Shown one piece after another: positions 13,146-25,218 of a stretch of 64,000 bases of DNA. The translations under genes and the position numbers were made by a program. Within the stretch, counting starts at the first letter, position 1; each line of letters begins with the position of its first letter. The notes under the pieces were generated by a model that searched no databases, was not told the origin of the DNA, and was given only the letters and a program-made list of their open reading frames with translations. This DNA is from Punica granatum (taxonomy: Eukaryota > Streptophyta > Magnoliopsida > Myrtales > Lythraceae), in the NCBI RefSeq assembly GCF_007655135.1, contig NC_045133.1, positions 28,307,845 through 28,371,844 on the forward strand, given 5' to 3'.

Positions 13146-16100
13146 GTGCATATCTTCATGGCGATATTATCCATTAATACCTTGCAGACGTCTCGGCGAC
13201 AACCATTTCACCGGAAAGATTCCAGATTTTATCAGGAGCTGGACAAATCTCACCAAATTGTGAGAGCTTTTCCCGCCAGCATTACTTTCCCAGTTTAGTG
13301 AAAAACACATCTAGTTCAGGTCGTTGCATTGACCAAAAGAACTTGGTGGTGACAGGGTGATTCAAGCAAGTGGCTTGCAGGGACCGATTCCTTCAAGCAT
13401 TAGAGTTTTGGAAAGATTAACGGACTTGTCAGTATGGTTTTATTTTCCTTAGCAAAATCCATCCCTAGAATGTTTATACTATAAATGCATGAATTGCCAT
13501 ATGCAGGAGAATTACTGACTTGAATGGAACCGAAGCGCTCTTTCCAAATCTTACCACTTCGGTCATTGAGACATTGTAAGAAGAAAAGTCATCCTTTGAA
13601 AATGTTTATCCCACAAAGCTGCCAACTTTCCCGACTAAACGTATGATAAAATCACTACTGTCTATTTGATAGGATTCTAAGAAACTGCAACCTCGTCGGA
13701 GAGCTGCCGAGATATCTCAGAGAATTAGCATCATTAAAAGTCTTGTGAGTACAATCTACTTGTGTCAACATTCTGTTTTTCCTCATGGCCTAATTCAGTG
13801 GTGAACACGCTCATTTATTGTGTCCTGATGTAATTATCCTTGTCTGCGGTGTATGTATGTACCACTTTAACTTCAGGCTGGAAGGCATCTTCTCATATGT
13901 TTCTTAAATTTTGTACAGAGATGTTAGCTTCAATAAAATCGGCGGGGTAATTCCAGACAGTTATAGAAATCTAGATCTGGATGAGCTGTAAGTAGCTTGA
14001 TGCTTTGAGATATACACTTATTGGGAAGTACTTAGATTGTTCCATTCCGTAAATATGAACTACATTCATTTTCTTTAGGTATCTAACTGGAAATCTGCTT
14101 ACTGGCCCTGTGCCTAACTGGATTAAGAAAGGGTAAGCTTTTCTTTCAGGTGTTCTACATTGTATGTCCTGCACGTTATATCGTCATCCTGGAATCGATC
14201 CTCGGTTCACTATTTACCTAAATAATGTGCTAATTCGGGTTAACTTGACAGTTTTGCATCGATCGCATCCAATAAAGAAATCATTGCAGGACATACTTCT
14301 TACCAATCCATTACCATCTTCATCTTTGCTTGAAAAAAACTTCTATTTTTCCTTCTGTATAAATGTAAAAACTATTTTGATATTTATGTTAGACGCCCTT
14401 TTCCAGAAATTACACCATGACTTTCATTTTATAGGGATCTCTCCTTCAACAACTTCACTGGAATCCCAGCTTGTCAACCGAGGACGGAGCTGTATGTACC
14501 ATTTATGTCAAAGATGTGTAAAACCTCCTTAAACGTGATGGCTTGAATAATTTTTACGAATCTTTTTAATCTTCCAGCTGATGCCTGATTCCATCGTTCT
14601 TTTATCTCTTTACAGTAACTTGTTTACCAGCACATCAGTCACCAATAACTCGTAAGTTGAGATTGACCCTGGTGATTTCACTCTTCCAGAATTCATGATA
14701 ATCCTCATATCTTTTTTCTTTTTCCATCAATCACAACTCGTACTTGGAGTACATGAAGGGAATTACAACCTTCTCTTTACGAACATGTATAAATCATACC
14801 TTGCCTTTTGAGCTAAATCTGAAGAATTCTATTTCTACATTTGTAGTAGAGTAGTGTCCTGTTTCTATGGTCAGGGCATTCTTGCTTGGACCGAAATATA
14901 AACGGTTCTACCTGCTTTTGCCTATATTTAAGTAGTCAACTGTGCTGATCATGAGCACTTGTTTCGATTGGTACATGTCCATTTAGAGGAGTTGCTTCGT
15001 GCTTGAAAGTTTCTCATTGCCCAAAAAGTAAGTAAGCGAAATGCTTCATTAAGATTGTTCTGTTCTCAGTAATGTTATATATAACTTCTTTTTTAAAATT
15101 CTACTGTGAAATTACCAGAGTACTTCTTTTGTTCTATTCCAGGAGGACGTTACAATCTCTACATAAATTGTGGAGGCGGACAAGAAGTGACCATTGGCTC
15201 CAGGACTTACATGGTTGATAATGATCCGGGATCAAGGGCAAGGTTCTTTGAAAATCATGATTCTTATTGGGGTTACAGCAGCACTGGCGAATTCATGGAT
15301 GATGGGAGCAGCGATTCTTTAATTGCATCCAACCAATCTAAACTCTCCATAGAGAATCCACAACTTTACATGAATTCTCGTCTTGCTCCCACCTCTCTAA
15401 CTTACTATGCATATTGTCTGATGACTGGAAACTACACTGTACATCTTCATTTTGCGGAAATAATCTTCACTGGCGATGAAAGTTATCGCAGCCTTGGAAG
15501 GCGTGTTTTCAATGTTTTCATACAGGTACTTCTGCATTCTTGTGCAATTTTAAGTTATTAATTACCTGCTCAAAGCACATTGAAAATGGACTATTTTTCA
15601 AGGAATTAGGAGGGATCATACACCTTGCTATAGTGGAATAGAAGCTGAGCTCGCTTGAATTGAATGTTTTCAGGGGAAAATGGCCCTGCAAGATTTCAAT
15701 ATCGAGGATGCAGTAGGTGGAGCAGGAAAGGCAACTGAACAGAATTTCACTGCTAGCGTGACTAATGGCACTCTTGAAATACGCTTTTACTGGGCTGGGA
15801 AGGGGACCAATGCCATCCCTGACAGAGGAGTCTATGGTCCACTGATATCAGCAATCACTGTGGATCCCTTGGGTACGATGCTATATACTTCTATGCCTTC
15901 TCTCCTCTTGACAAAGACAGTGCCAACGAAGTCTAGAAGAAGATGAAAATATAAGCGAAGAACAACTACCATCTTATGATCACCGAAGGATAGCTTTTTA
16001 CTATCATCTCTCAAAATTAATTTGTTCAATGGACATGTTCTGCAAAAAGGGGACATCATTATCATCTGCATTGATTGTTACAAAAAATTTACCACGCCGA

Positions 16101-18420
16101 AACTCCCATTGCTAGCCTCTGTCCAAACAATTTAATGGCATTGATCGGTAATATGTAGCGCTGTCTTTTTTCACATGCAGACTTCGAACCTCCAGAAGAC
16201 AGCAAGATATCCGCAGGGGTAGTAGTTGGGATTGTGGTTTCGATAGCATTTGTTGTTATCCTGATCGTGGGGATACTTTGGTGGAGAGGGTGTTTCAGGC
16301 GCAGAGATACAACCGAACAAGGTATACTCTGACAAATGTGAATTTCATGTCTCCTGTCGAGAGAACTAATTCATCTGCCTGCACTTGGCGAGGTTGCTCA
16401 AATGGCAACGGCCAATAACAGAAACACTGATAATATTTCTGACCTATATTTGCTTCTTAGTTACTCATTCAGGTTAAACATTCTGTACAGACTCATTATG
16501 CACAAGTCATCATGTCTCTGTCCAAGTGATCATAGATATGTGTAGTTTTCTATACCCTAATACGTCTCGTTATGTGGTTCCAACAAAATTTTAATGCAGA
16601 TCTAAAAGGTCTAGATTTGCAAACCGGCTCCTTCACCTTAAGGCAGATTAAAGCTGCCACGAGTAATTTTAGTCCTGATAACAAGATCGGGGAAGGCGGT
16701 TTCGGTTCTGTGTACAAGGTAATCTTGGAGGCTGTAGCATGGCGGCAAGTTATTGGATGTTAATCAAATTTGAAATGCAATACATCTGACAGCATGATCC
16801 CTGCTGCAGGGGCTATTGGCAGATGGCACCATAATTGCGGTGAAGCAGCTGTCTGCCAAATCGAAGCAAGGGAACCGTGAGTTTGTGAATGAGATAGGAA
16901 TGATATCTGGTCTTCAGCACCCTCATCTGGTGAAGCTTTATGGATGTTGCATCGAAGGAAATCAACTCTTGTTAGTGTATGAATACATGGAAAACAACAG
17001 CCTTGCTCGTGCTTTATTGGGTATGCTTCTGTTTTATTAATAATTAAAGTGTCATGTTTCCCTTTGGTTAATTGATGGATAAAGATAATCTAAATTTGGA
17101 ATTATGTTTTTTCCTTATAGGCCCTAAAGAATGTCAACTGCACCTGGATTGGAAGACACGGCAAAAGATATGTGTGGGCATAGCAAGAGGTTTGGCTTAT
17201 CTTCATGAAGAGTCGAGGCTGAAGATTGTACACAGGGACATAAAAGCGACAAACGTGCTACTCGATAAACATCTTAACCCTAAAATTTCAGATTTTGGTC
17301 TTGCAAAACTTGATGAGGAGGATAACACCCACATCAGCACAAGGATTGCAGGAACTTTGTGAGTCTCTCTCTTTTTTTCCCATTTTCCATAATTCTTTGA
17401 CTGGGCGGGCGAATTGAAGAATATATCTCGGCTTTCCTAAATATTCGTGCAACTTAATTTGTTTGTCATTAATAAAATATGAAGCATATGCAAAAAATAA
17501 AAAAATAAAAAAAACTTGAGGATTATGTTTTAAAAATTTCCATTAATCTTATGTTCTTCTAATAAAGTGCTGGAGTTTTGTGATTCCTGAATGTCTATAT
17601 AATCTGTAAGAGAATAATGCTGCAGAAGTACTTGCTGATGATTAACTCAAAGGGATGACGATTTTGCAGTGGGTACATGGCACCTGAATACGCAATGCGG
17701 GGTTACCTAACTGACAAGGCAGATGTTTATAGTTTTGGCATCGTTGCCTTGGAGATCGTCAGTGGTCAGTGCAACACGAGTTATCGGGGAAAACAGGAAT
17801 CCTTCTATCTTCTCGATTGGGTAATCAATGTGATCTTAAAGCATTCGGGATCAATGCTTAAGCCTTCAGCTAACATTCAGTTAGAAGCTAGCTAGATAGA
17901 TGTCTGCATTTCTTGCATCTTGAATCCAGCTGCAGTTACTTATTCGGTTTTTTGTCGTCGGAATTAAGTTCTAAACAGTGTGACGAGGTTTGCATTCTCA
18001 ATTGTACAGGCGCACGTTCTAAGAGAGAGGGGGGATCTGATGGAGCTGATCGACCCGAGGCTGGGGGCTGACTTCAACAAGGACGAGGTGATGGCGATGA
18101 TCCACGTAGCTCTGTTATGCACTCATGTGTCCCCTGCAATCCGGCCTTCCATGTCCGCGGTGGTAAGCATGCTGGAAGGAAAGGCGAACGTCCCGGCTTC
18201 GATTCCTGAGAACACGGTTGCAGATGACGACAAGAAATATAAGGCCATGAGGAAGCACTTCAGGGGCATTGTAGAGGAGGAGGAGGAAAGGGACGAGAGC
18301 AAGAAGCAAGTGCATCATCACAGCATGTCTATCGATGCTCCCTGGACCGGTTCGTCAACGTCTACTAATGATCTCTACCCAATGCTACTGGACTCAGATT
18401 ATTGGCGGAACCGGGAGTGA
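10825..18420 (+). CDS. LRR-malectin receptor-like Ser/Thr kinase, copy 2 (intact)
   Basis: Exons: 10825-10942, 11068-11227, 12247-12318, 12456-12527, 12639-12710, 12801-12872, 12995-13066, 13188-13259, 13356-13427, 13507-13575, 13673-13744, 13919-13987, 14079-14132, 14435-14491, 14616-14651, 14987-15027, 15143-15525, 15674-15872, 16181-16321, 16600-16718, 16810-17020, 17121-17358, 17670-17820, 18010-18420. They join in frame to 1010 codons plus stop, the usual length for LRR-RLK group VIII-2 (LMK1/At1g53430 type). The signal peptide carries a run of eight Leu. LRRs fall one per 69-72-bp exon, malectin spans about residues 394-587, the TM about 599-622, the glycine loop [11 protein letters not shown] near 663, VAIK-type Lys 686, HRD Asp 784 and DFG Asp 802. 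It is predicted to sit at the plasma membrane, bind a wall carbohydrate or protein ligand through LRR/malectin, and phosphorylate intracellular partners. The C-terminal tail is acidic (EEEEER). It is the intact twin of the gene at 2308. Confidence 0.9.
11243..11299 (+). repeat. Compound (CT)n(GT)n(TA)n microsatellite at intron 2 start
   Basis: CT at 11243-11270, GT at 11271-11276 and TA to 11299 begin 16 bases inside the 5' splice site of exon 2 (GT at 11228). Copy 1 has a (TA)n/(GT)n tract in the same intron position (about 2869-2900). Confidence 0.9.
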
Positions 18421-19139
18421 TTTGATATCAGCCGAAAGCTTGTTGTTTACACCATTCTCTGCACTACATGCGATTCCGTTTATCGAATAGATTTTCCGTA
18501 CTTTTTTCATAAGAAAATATATGAGAGCCCCTACCTAGAACAACATATTATCATATATTTTATATAGTTAAAAAGGCAAAGAACTTGTACATGATTAAAA
18601 TGTACATTCTTAGTCTGGGAATACCAATATGACACATATCATTGTTGTAAATGCGATTTGCGTGCTAATTGAATGGAAATTCTCTTTAGAAATTTGAGCT
18701 GAGGCCCAGGCCCAGATCCTCCAGCACGTCCGCCTCCCACCATCAGAAAGAGAAAAAGCACAGGCCCACACATTGGGGCCCAACATAAACCTGAGGGATT
18801 GGAATCGGAAGGTGATGGTGATTTTTTAGGTCGAGAGAAGGTGACGGTGAAATGTGATGGTTCCCCGACTGACGGATATCATTCATACTTTCCTTTCCAT
18901 ATCCTTTCCCCTTCTTTAATAATAATAACCTCCCGGACGGAAAGTGCACCAAAAAGAATAGAAAGAAAGAAAAAGAATTAATGTTTGCATTTCACCTATT
19001 AGAAAAGGGAAACTAGAAAAATGTAATTAATAAAGGAAGTAATTATAATTAATTAAATAATAATTGTGCTAATAAAAGGTGGTTAATGTGTGTAATGCGT
19101 TTGTCAACGAAACCGTACCTACAAAAATACTACATTATC
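18421..19139. other. 3' flank of receptor-kinase copy 2, no gene seen
   Basis: AT-rich sequence with the probable polyadenylation region of copy 2 (about 18490-18660). Short ORFs at 18743-18981 on both strands match nothing recognisable and lie in low-complexity sequence. Confidence 0.4.
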
Positions 19140-19803
19140 ATTAATTAATTGGATTAATTACCCAGAAAAGCACGGCATTTGCATTTTTTCATAAGTATAG
19201 CACGACCTTTAGAAAAAAACACAGAAATGCACGACCTTTGCATTTTCTCCTAAATATAGCATAACTTTTTTATAATAGCACAAAAAGATACGACATTTAC
19301 TTTTTTTCCTAAATATATCTCAATCTTTAAAAATTAACACAGATATACACGACCTTTGCATTTTCTCCTAAATATAACATGACTTTTTTTATAATAGTCA
19401 CCGATATAGTCACAACCGTCGGTCCCCTCCCCCTTTCCTCTTATTAAGTTGAACCCCATTTCTTTTCTTTTAATTTTAATTATTTTTAATTAAATAAAAA
19501 CATGCAGGATCTGTTCGTCCAATCATATTGTGCCACGTAGCATCATTAACTGCACATTAGCCGCTATCGTTACAATTTGACAGGATAATTGACGTCGTAT
19601 TAGATGCGCAACTAAAACTGAAGGTCTTGCCTTTTTGTGCTATTTTTGAAAAGTCGCGCTATATTTTAAAAAAATATAAATGTCATGTATTTCTATAATA
19701 CTCTAAAAAGGTCGTGCTATATTTAGAAAAACAAATGAAAAGATCATGTTAAATAAAAAGTGAGAAAGTCATGTTTTTCTGAATCATTAATCCTAATTAA
19801 TTA
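19140..19803. mobile_element. Long-TIR non-autonomous DNA transposon, about 660 bp
   Basis: The left end (TTAATTGGATTAATTACCCA then GAAAAGCACGGC) and the reverse complement of the right end (TTAATTAGGATTAATGATTC then AGAAAAACATGAC) match imperfectly, giving terminal inverted repeats. Inside, a phrase like CACGACCTTTGCATTTTCTC recurs several times (about 19190, 19240, 19350). There is no coding capacity. Long internally repetitive TIRs suggest a MULE-like non-autonomous element, but the target duplication is ambiguous in TTAATTAATT sequence. Confidence 0.5.
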
Positions 19804-20140
19804 GTGAATGGCGAACTGCTTCTAATCTCTGTGTTGATATTGAACCGAACCTGTAATTTCTCTCTCTCTCTCTCTCTCTCTCTCTAACTCTTTGGGCGCG
19901 CGTGGCGTGAGAGCGGGAAAGAGAAATCTGACCTAAAAAGAAAAAAAGAATGGCAAAATTCAATCATTTATCTCTACTCTTTTTCTTTTAAATAATTCGC
20001 CACACAAATCTCGAGACACATCCACACGCTCATACACAGACAGAGAAGAGACAGACAACCAACCAATAAACCAGCCATAATATCTCTGCTCTACACAGCT
20101 AGCTAGTTGTCCGGCATTGGATCCGAGGTTCAGCCACAGG

Positions 20141-20512
20141 ATGGATATGGGTCGCCGGACACTGTCTCCGGATGGGGCTTTGCTGCTGTCCATCGTTGTC
20201 CTTGTATTGGCTCTTGAGGGGAGCAGCCAATGGGGGATTGAGGCGGCGGCCGAGGTCCGAAGCAGCACGAGCAGGAGGAGGAGCAGAAGGACAATAGGGG
20301 CAACGTGCGACGTGTTCGAGGGGAGGTGGGTGATGGAACCGTCGTATCCGCTGTACAACGCGTCCGAGAGCTGTCCCTTCATAGAGAGAGAGTTCAGCTG
20401 CCTCCGCAACGGCCGCCCTGACCTCCTCTACACCCACTACCGCTGGCAACCCCTCAATTGCAACCTGGCCAGGTATCCATTCCATTGCATTCCAAGCATC
20501 CTCTCTCTCCTC

Positions 20513-20552
<40 letters not shown>

Positions 20553-22720
20553 TCATTCATTCCTTCAATATAATATAATGTCCATCATCAGTAAGTAGTC
20601 CGTAGTAGTAGTAGTGTATAATTGACCCATATTATCAGATTCGGCGGGATACGTCGAAGACATTGCTAGCTGTCCCGTTTCCTTTACATTACAGCGACTA
20701 CTGTACTTGGTTTTGGTAATCGTCTAGTCGATCTGGCTAGTAGTGTCGCTGTCGGTGAATGCCCGATATGAAGGGAGGCGCTTGGCTTTCACGGCCAATC
20801 GAGTCTTGCGCTGCGTTACCGGAAGGCTCTCGAGCGTTTGATTGGCTGTTTCGCCATCAAACGCCTCGTCAGCGCGTGCTTGATTCAGTCAGTCAGATTT
20901 GCCTTTATTTATTTATTAATTACCTATCTATTACTTCCTTTTTCGGACAAGAGATTCCTTTATTTATTTAGTAATTAACTAATGCCGGCGTCAAATCTCA
21001 CGGACGGTGATGGATGTCTGTCTGTCTATCTTTTTTGCTTCTTCTTTTTTTTTTCTTTTTTTTTAATTTTCATCTACTGACTGAGTGTAATTATTACAAT
21101 TACGCATAATTGACTCGTAGCCTCGTCCTGATTAGATTAGCCCATGGCCCCCAAAACCTTTTTATTTTAATTTTTCAGAATCAGACCTATCGAATATATA
21201 TATATATTCGAACTGATGAGTTGTATTGCACCTGCCATTCGTATTTGGTGATGCAGTTCTGTTTTAATTTGCAAAATTTTCCTTCTTCTTTTTTTTTCCC
21301 TTGTTTTTGTTTTCGATTATTTTCAGATTCGACGGGCAGGCGTTTCTGGAGAGGCTGCGGGGAAAGACCGTAATGTTCGTCGGAGATTCCCTGAGCCGAA
21401 ACCAGTGGCAATCGCTGACATGCATGATTCACTCCTCCGTCCCTAATGCCAAATACAATGTCACCCGACAAGACGATGTATCAACGTTTGCCTTCACGGT
21501 AACTAAACCCACCCCATTAATTCTTTCATTTCCATTTCCTCCTTTTCGGTTGCCCTTCCCGGAATCTACTTTTTTCGATCAAAAAACCCGACTTAATTAT
21601 ATATATATATATATATAATCACTTGCATGATTGTAGTGCTGTACATCGACTAGCTACTTCTGAAAATCCATCCTATATACTTCTTACTCACGCGTTTTGA
21701 TCCTAGACGACAAATACAATGTCAAATCTCTCAATATCGACCCGGCCTCCCATTAATCGATTGACGGTGATTATTTATAATGTTATAACTAATTAACAGG
21801 ATTATGGAGTAAAGATTATGCTGGACCGAAACGTGTTCCTAGTTGATGTGGTAAAAGAAGACATTGGGAGGGTCCTGAAATTGGATTCAATCCTCGGAGG
21901 CAAGCTCTGGAAGGACTTAGACATGCTCATCTTCAACACTTGGCACTGGTGGAACCGCCAGGGACCGACTCAACCGTACTGCATCCCTTCCCCAGCTATA
22001 TATATATATATATATGCATAGAAGTTCATAATGTATACATTATTGGATAACCAATCGATCGAATTCGATTTGTTTACGCATGCAGGTGGGATTATATTGA
22101 GGTAGGGAAGAAGCTATACAAAGACATGGACAGGATGGCTGCCTTTGAGATGGCACTCAAGACATGGGGTGGCTGGGTTGACTCCAACGTTGACCCTTCC
22201 AAGTCAACCGTCTTCTTTCAAGGGATCTCTCCTTCTCATTACAAGTAAATTCACGATAATAATTAATGAAGCCAGCCCTTCTTATATATTAATTAATAAT
22301 CGTCATTGTTGATCCCTCCTTGATCTCTTAATTTGCATTGCCGGAGAAATTATTTATTAATATTTCTCTAAAAATCTTTGGATGTCTGATGATGATCTTA
22401 TATGATTGATGCTCATAATATATAGTGGCACTCTGTGGGGCGAACCAAAGGCGAAGAGATGTGTGGGACAGAAGGAGCCCTTGCTCGGGTCGACTTATCC
22501 GGGGGGTTTGCCACCGGCGGTGGGAGTCCTGAAGTCTGTGCTGAAGAACATCACAAAGCCCGTGACGTTGCTTGACATAACGAATCTCTCGCTTCTAAGG
22601 AAAGACGGACATCCTTCGATCTACGGGCTCAGCGGGAGAACGGGGACGGACTGCATCCACTGGTGCTTAGCGGGCGTTCCGGATACTTGGAACGAAATTC
22701 TTTACAATCTCATTCTTTGA
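20141..22720 (+). CDS. Trichome birefringence-like (DUF231) O-acetyltransferase, copy 1
   Basis: Exons 20141-20472, 21327-21498, 21800-21975, 22086-22244 and 22426-22720 join in frame to 377 aa. Residues about 13-30 form a hydrophobic Golgi signal anchor or signal peptide. A PMR5N-type region follows (CDVFEGRWV, then SCPF and NGRPD..YRWQP). The GDS motif (GDSLSRNQ) is at 130-132 and the C-terminal DxxH motif (DCIHW) at 355-358, the two hallmarks of TBL enzymes, which O-acetylate wall polysaccharides such as xylan or pectin. The substrate cannot be told from sequence; it resembles the TBL38-TBL43 clade. The first ATG of the frame is at 20141, after a (CT)n leader at 19859-19885. The tandem partner at 23319 shares the same exon pattern. 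Confidence 0.88.
20516..20548 (+). repeat. (TA)n microsatellite in TBL copy 1 intron 1
   Basis: An uninterrupted TA run follows a CTCTCTCTCCTCCTC stretch shortly after the exon-1 donor at 20473. The rest of this 854-bp intron has no recognised feature. Confidence 0.9.
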
Positions 22721-23318
22721 CCAATTGATCATTATTGTCGACATTGTTATTGTTATTGGGGAAAATATATTTGTTCTGTGCGTAATAAAGATATTCATGA
22801 AAATATTTCACCCGTTACTATACGATAATGACTTCTAGAAGAAATTGCCTACCGGAATCAAAATTCGATTTTACTTATATTTCGCTTTTTTGGTAAGAAT
22901 TTTATTATTATATATTATACAAACAAAATGATGACATCTAATATAATTCTCAAGGACCAATTACGCGGAGTATCAGTTTATAAAGCTATTTCGTTGCCCA
23001 TAAAAGAAATGGCAAAAAAAGAATTTAGAGATTTGACAATAAAAGGAAAAAATCCTCTCATTCTTTCTAAAAATCCTCTCATTCTTTCTCTTTTATATGG
23101 CAAGTAAATTTTGCTCGATTGTCGACATAATTATAACATATTTAATTCTTGCAAGTCGATAAAATTGAGGATTTTCTTACCATATTAAGGTTTTCGTGCC
23201 AATTAAGTAAAATATAATTCAGTATTTATTACCCTTAACTTCATTATAAATATAAATATCCATCGTCTCTCCTCTACTTTGCTTCTTCGCAAGATCCTCT
23301 CCTCTCTTTTTGAAAACC
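22721..23318 (+). other. Spacer between the tandem TBL genes
   Basis: AT-rich, with the 3'UTR of TBL copy 1 and promoter of copy 2. A 21-bp direct repeat built on AAATCCTCTCATTCTTTCT occurs at about 23049-23090. No coding sequence seen. Confidence 0.45.
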
Positions 23319-25089
23319 ATGTCTTATTGCAAGAATCAGAAAATAATTCCTGTGTTGGTCTTGCTCGTGCCAATATTCATCTCCCAGTTGGCTGCGGCAT
23401 ATGCCAATGCCAATGGGAACGCTGTCTTCCATGACAAATACATGAAAGGCTGTGATCTTTTCAAGGGGAGTTGGGTGTACGATGATTCCGTTCCGACATA
23501 TAATTCTACAGTCTGTCCCTTCCTCGACCAGGGATTCGATTGCCAGAGGAACGGTCGACCTGACCATGACTACCTCAAGTATAGGTGGCAGCCTGAGGGC
23601 TGTAACATCCCCAGGTAATTAAGTCCGTTCAGAATTAATCCTCTTCATCAGTGCAGTTCCTTCCAGTCCAGTTCAGTTTTCACTGACCGATGATGTCGTC
23701 TTTGACTCTTTTGGCTATAAATACTCCTATCCTATGTATGTACACGTACGTTTACATAATTTCGGCGAGGCAACGGTGCAATTAATTGTCGTGTGATGGA
23801 TCGGTTTTTACAGTTTCAACGGTCGGGATTTCTTGGAGAGGCACAAGGGAAAGAAGATAATGTTCGTCGGGGACTCTCTCACTAACAATATGTGGCAATC
23901 GTTCACGTGCATGCTTCACTCCTCAGTCCCAGCGGCCAAATACACCATATCCCATGCGGGCACCTCTACCCCTGCCGTTACTTTCTCTTTTCCGGTATTT
24001 ACATCAATACAAAGTTTTGTCAATAAATTAAATAATTCCTCGATAAATATCGAATAATTATGTTTTAGTTGGTTTTCGAAAAAACTACATGTTGAAATTC
24101 TCTCTTACTCTTCCCTCAATTGGGATTGGCTGATACGTATTATTATGATCATCAACCTGTCTTATTATCAAATTTTTTTCGATTCCAATAGGATTACGGG
24201 GTGTCAGTCATTAGCTTGACGAATAGGTTCTTGGTTGACATAGTCAGTGCGAAAGAAGGCAGGGTGTTGAAGCTTGACAGCCTCACGACTGGTGACCAGT
24301 GGAAGGGTATGGACTACTTAATCTTCAACACTTATCACTGGTGGTTCCACACCGGCAGCCTCCAAACGTATGCATCTCTATCTATATATCTATTTGTATA
24401 ACCAATGCATCACTCGGCTAGTTATGGGTTGTATGTATGTACTGGACCAATCACCCCTATAAAAGAACAAAACTCTAATGTTAATGTTGCAGGTGGGACT
24501 ATTTCCAAGTTGGAAATAAGTTGTACAAAGACATGGACCGACTCGAAGCCCTGAAGATTGGACTTACTACGTGGGCTAAGTGGGTCGACTCAAACATCGA
24601 TCCCCGTAACACGACAGTCTTCTTCCATGGAATATCAGCTCTGCATTTCAAGTGAGATAGCAATATATATATATATATATATATATATTCAACCCCATTA
24701 ATTAATTAGTTGTGTCCAATATTATTCTGAACTGTGAATTTCCCGTTGGCTCCGAATATAATATCACATAAACTCTTTTTCCATGCAGTGCCGAGGACTG
24801 GAAAGGCAATGGCACGAAGGGATGCCAAGGGGAGACACAGCCTGTGCTTGGATCGACTTACCCTTCGCCTGGTCTCCCTGGGAAGTCCATAATAGAAGGC
24901 GTCCTGAATTTGATGGTGAACCCCCCACATTTTCTTGACGTGACACTGCTGACCCAGCTCAGAAAAGACGGGCATCCTTCGATCTATGCGGGAAAGGGAA
25001 GCGGTTTTCTAGATTGCAGCCACTGGTGCCTCGCAGGTGTCCCGGACGCATGGAATCAGCTTCTCTATGCATCTCTTATGAGAATGTAG
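23319..25089 (+). CDS. Trichome birefringence-like (DUF231) O-acetyltransferase, copy 2
   Basis: Exons 23319-23614, 23814-23994, 24192-24367, 24493-24651 and 24789-25089 join in frame to 370 aa. Middle exons (176 and 159 bp) match TBL copy 1 exactly in length, so this is a tandem duplicate. There is an N-terminal hydrophobic stretch ([19 protein letters not shown]), a PMR5N-type region (CDLFKGSWV ... YRWQPEGC), GDS at 118-120 and DxxH (DCSHW) at 346-349. The predicted role is polysaccharide O-acetylation in the Golgi. The frame ends at a TAG (25087-25089), but the last codons ATG AGA AT|GTAGAT contain a possible 5' splice site at 25086 that would join in frame to the proline-rich exon at 25219. 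The gene may therefore make two C-terminal forms. Confidence 0.85.
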
Positions 25090-25218
25090 ATAATATCTTC
25101 ATCATAAATATATAAATATATGATTATAATAATCTTCTTCTCGGACTACCTATTTTGTTTTCCTAATAATGATTTTGACGGGGCTTAAACAATGGCAATG
25201 AATGACTGATTTTCTCAG

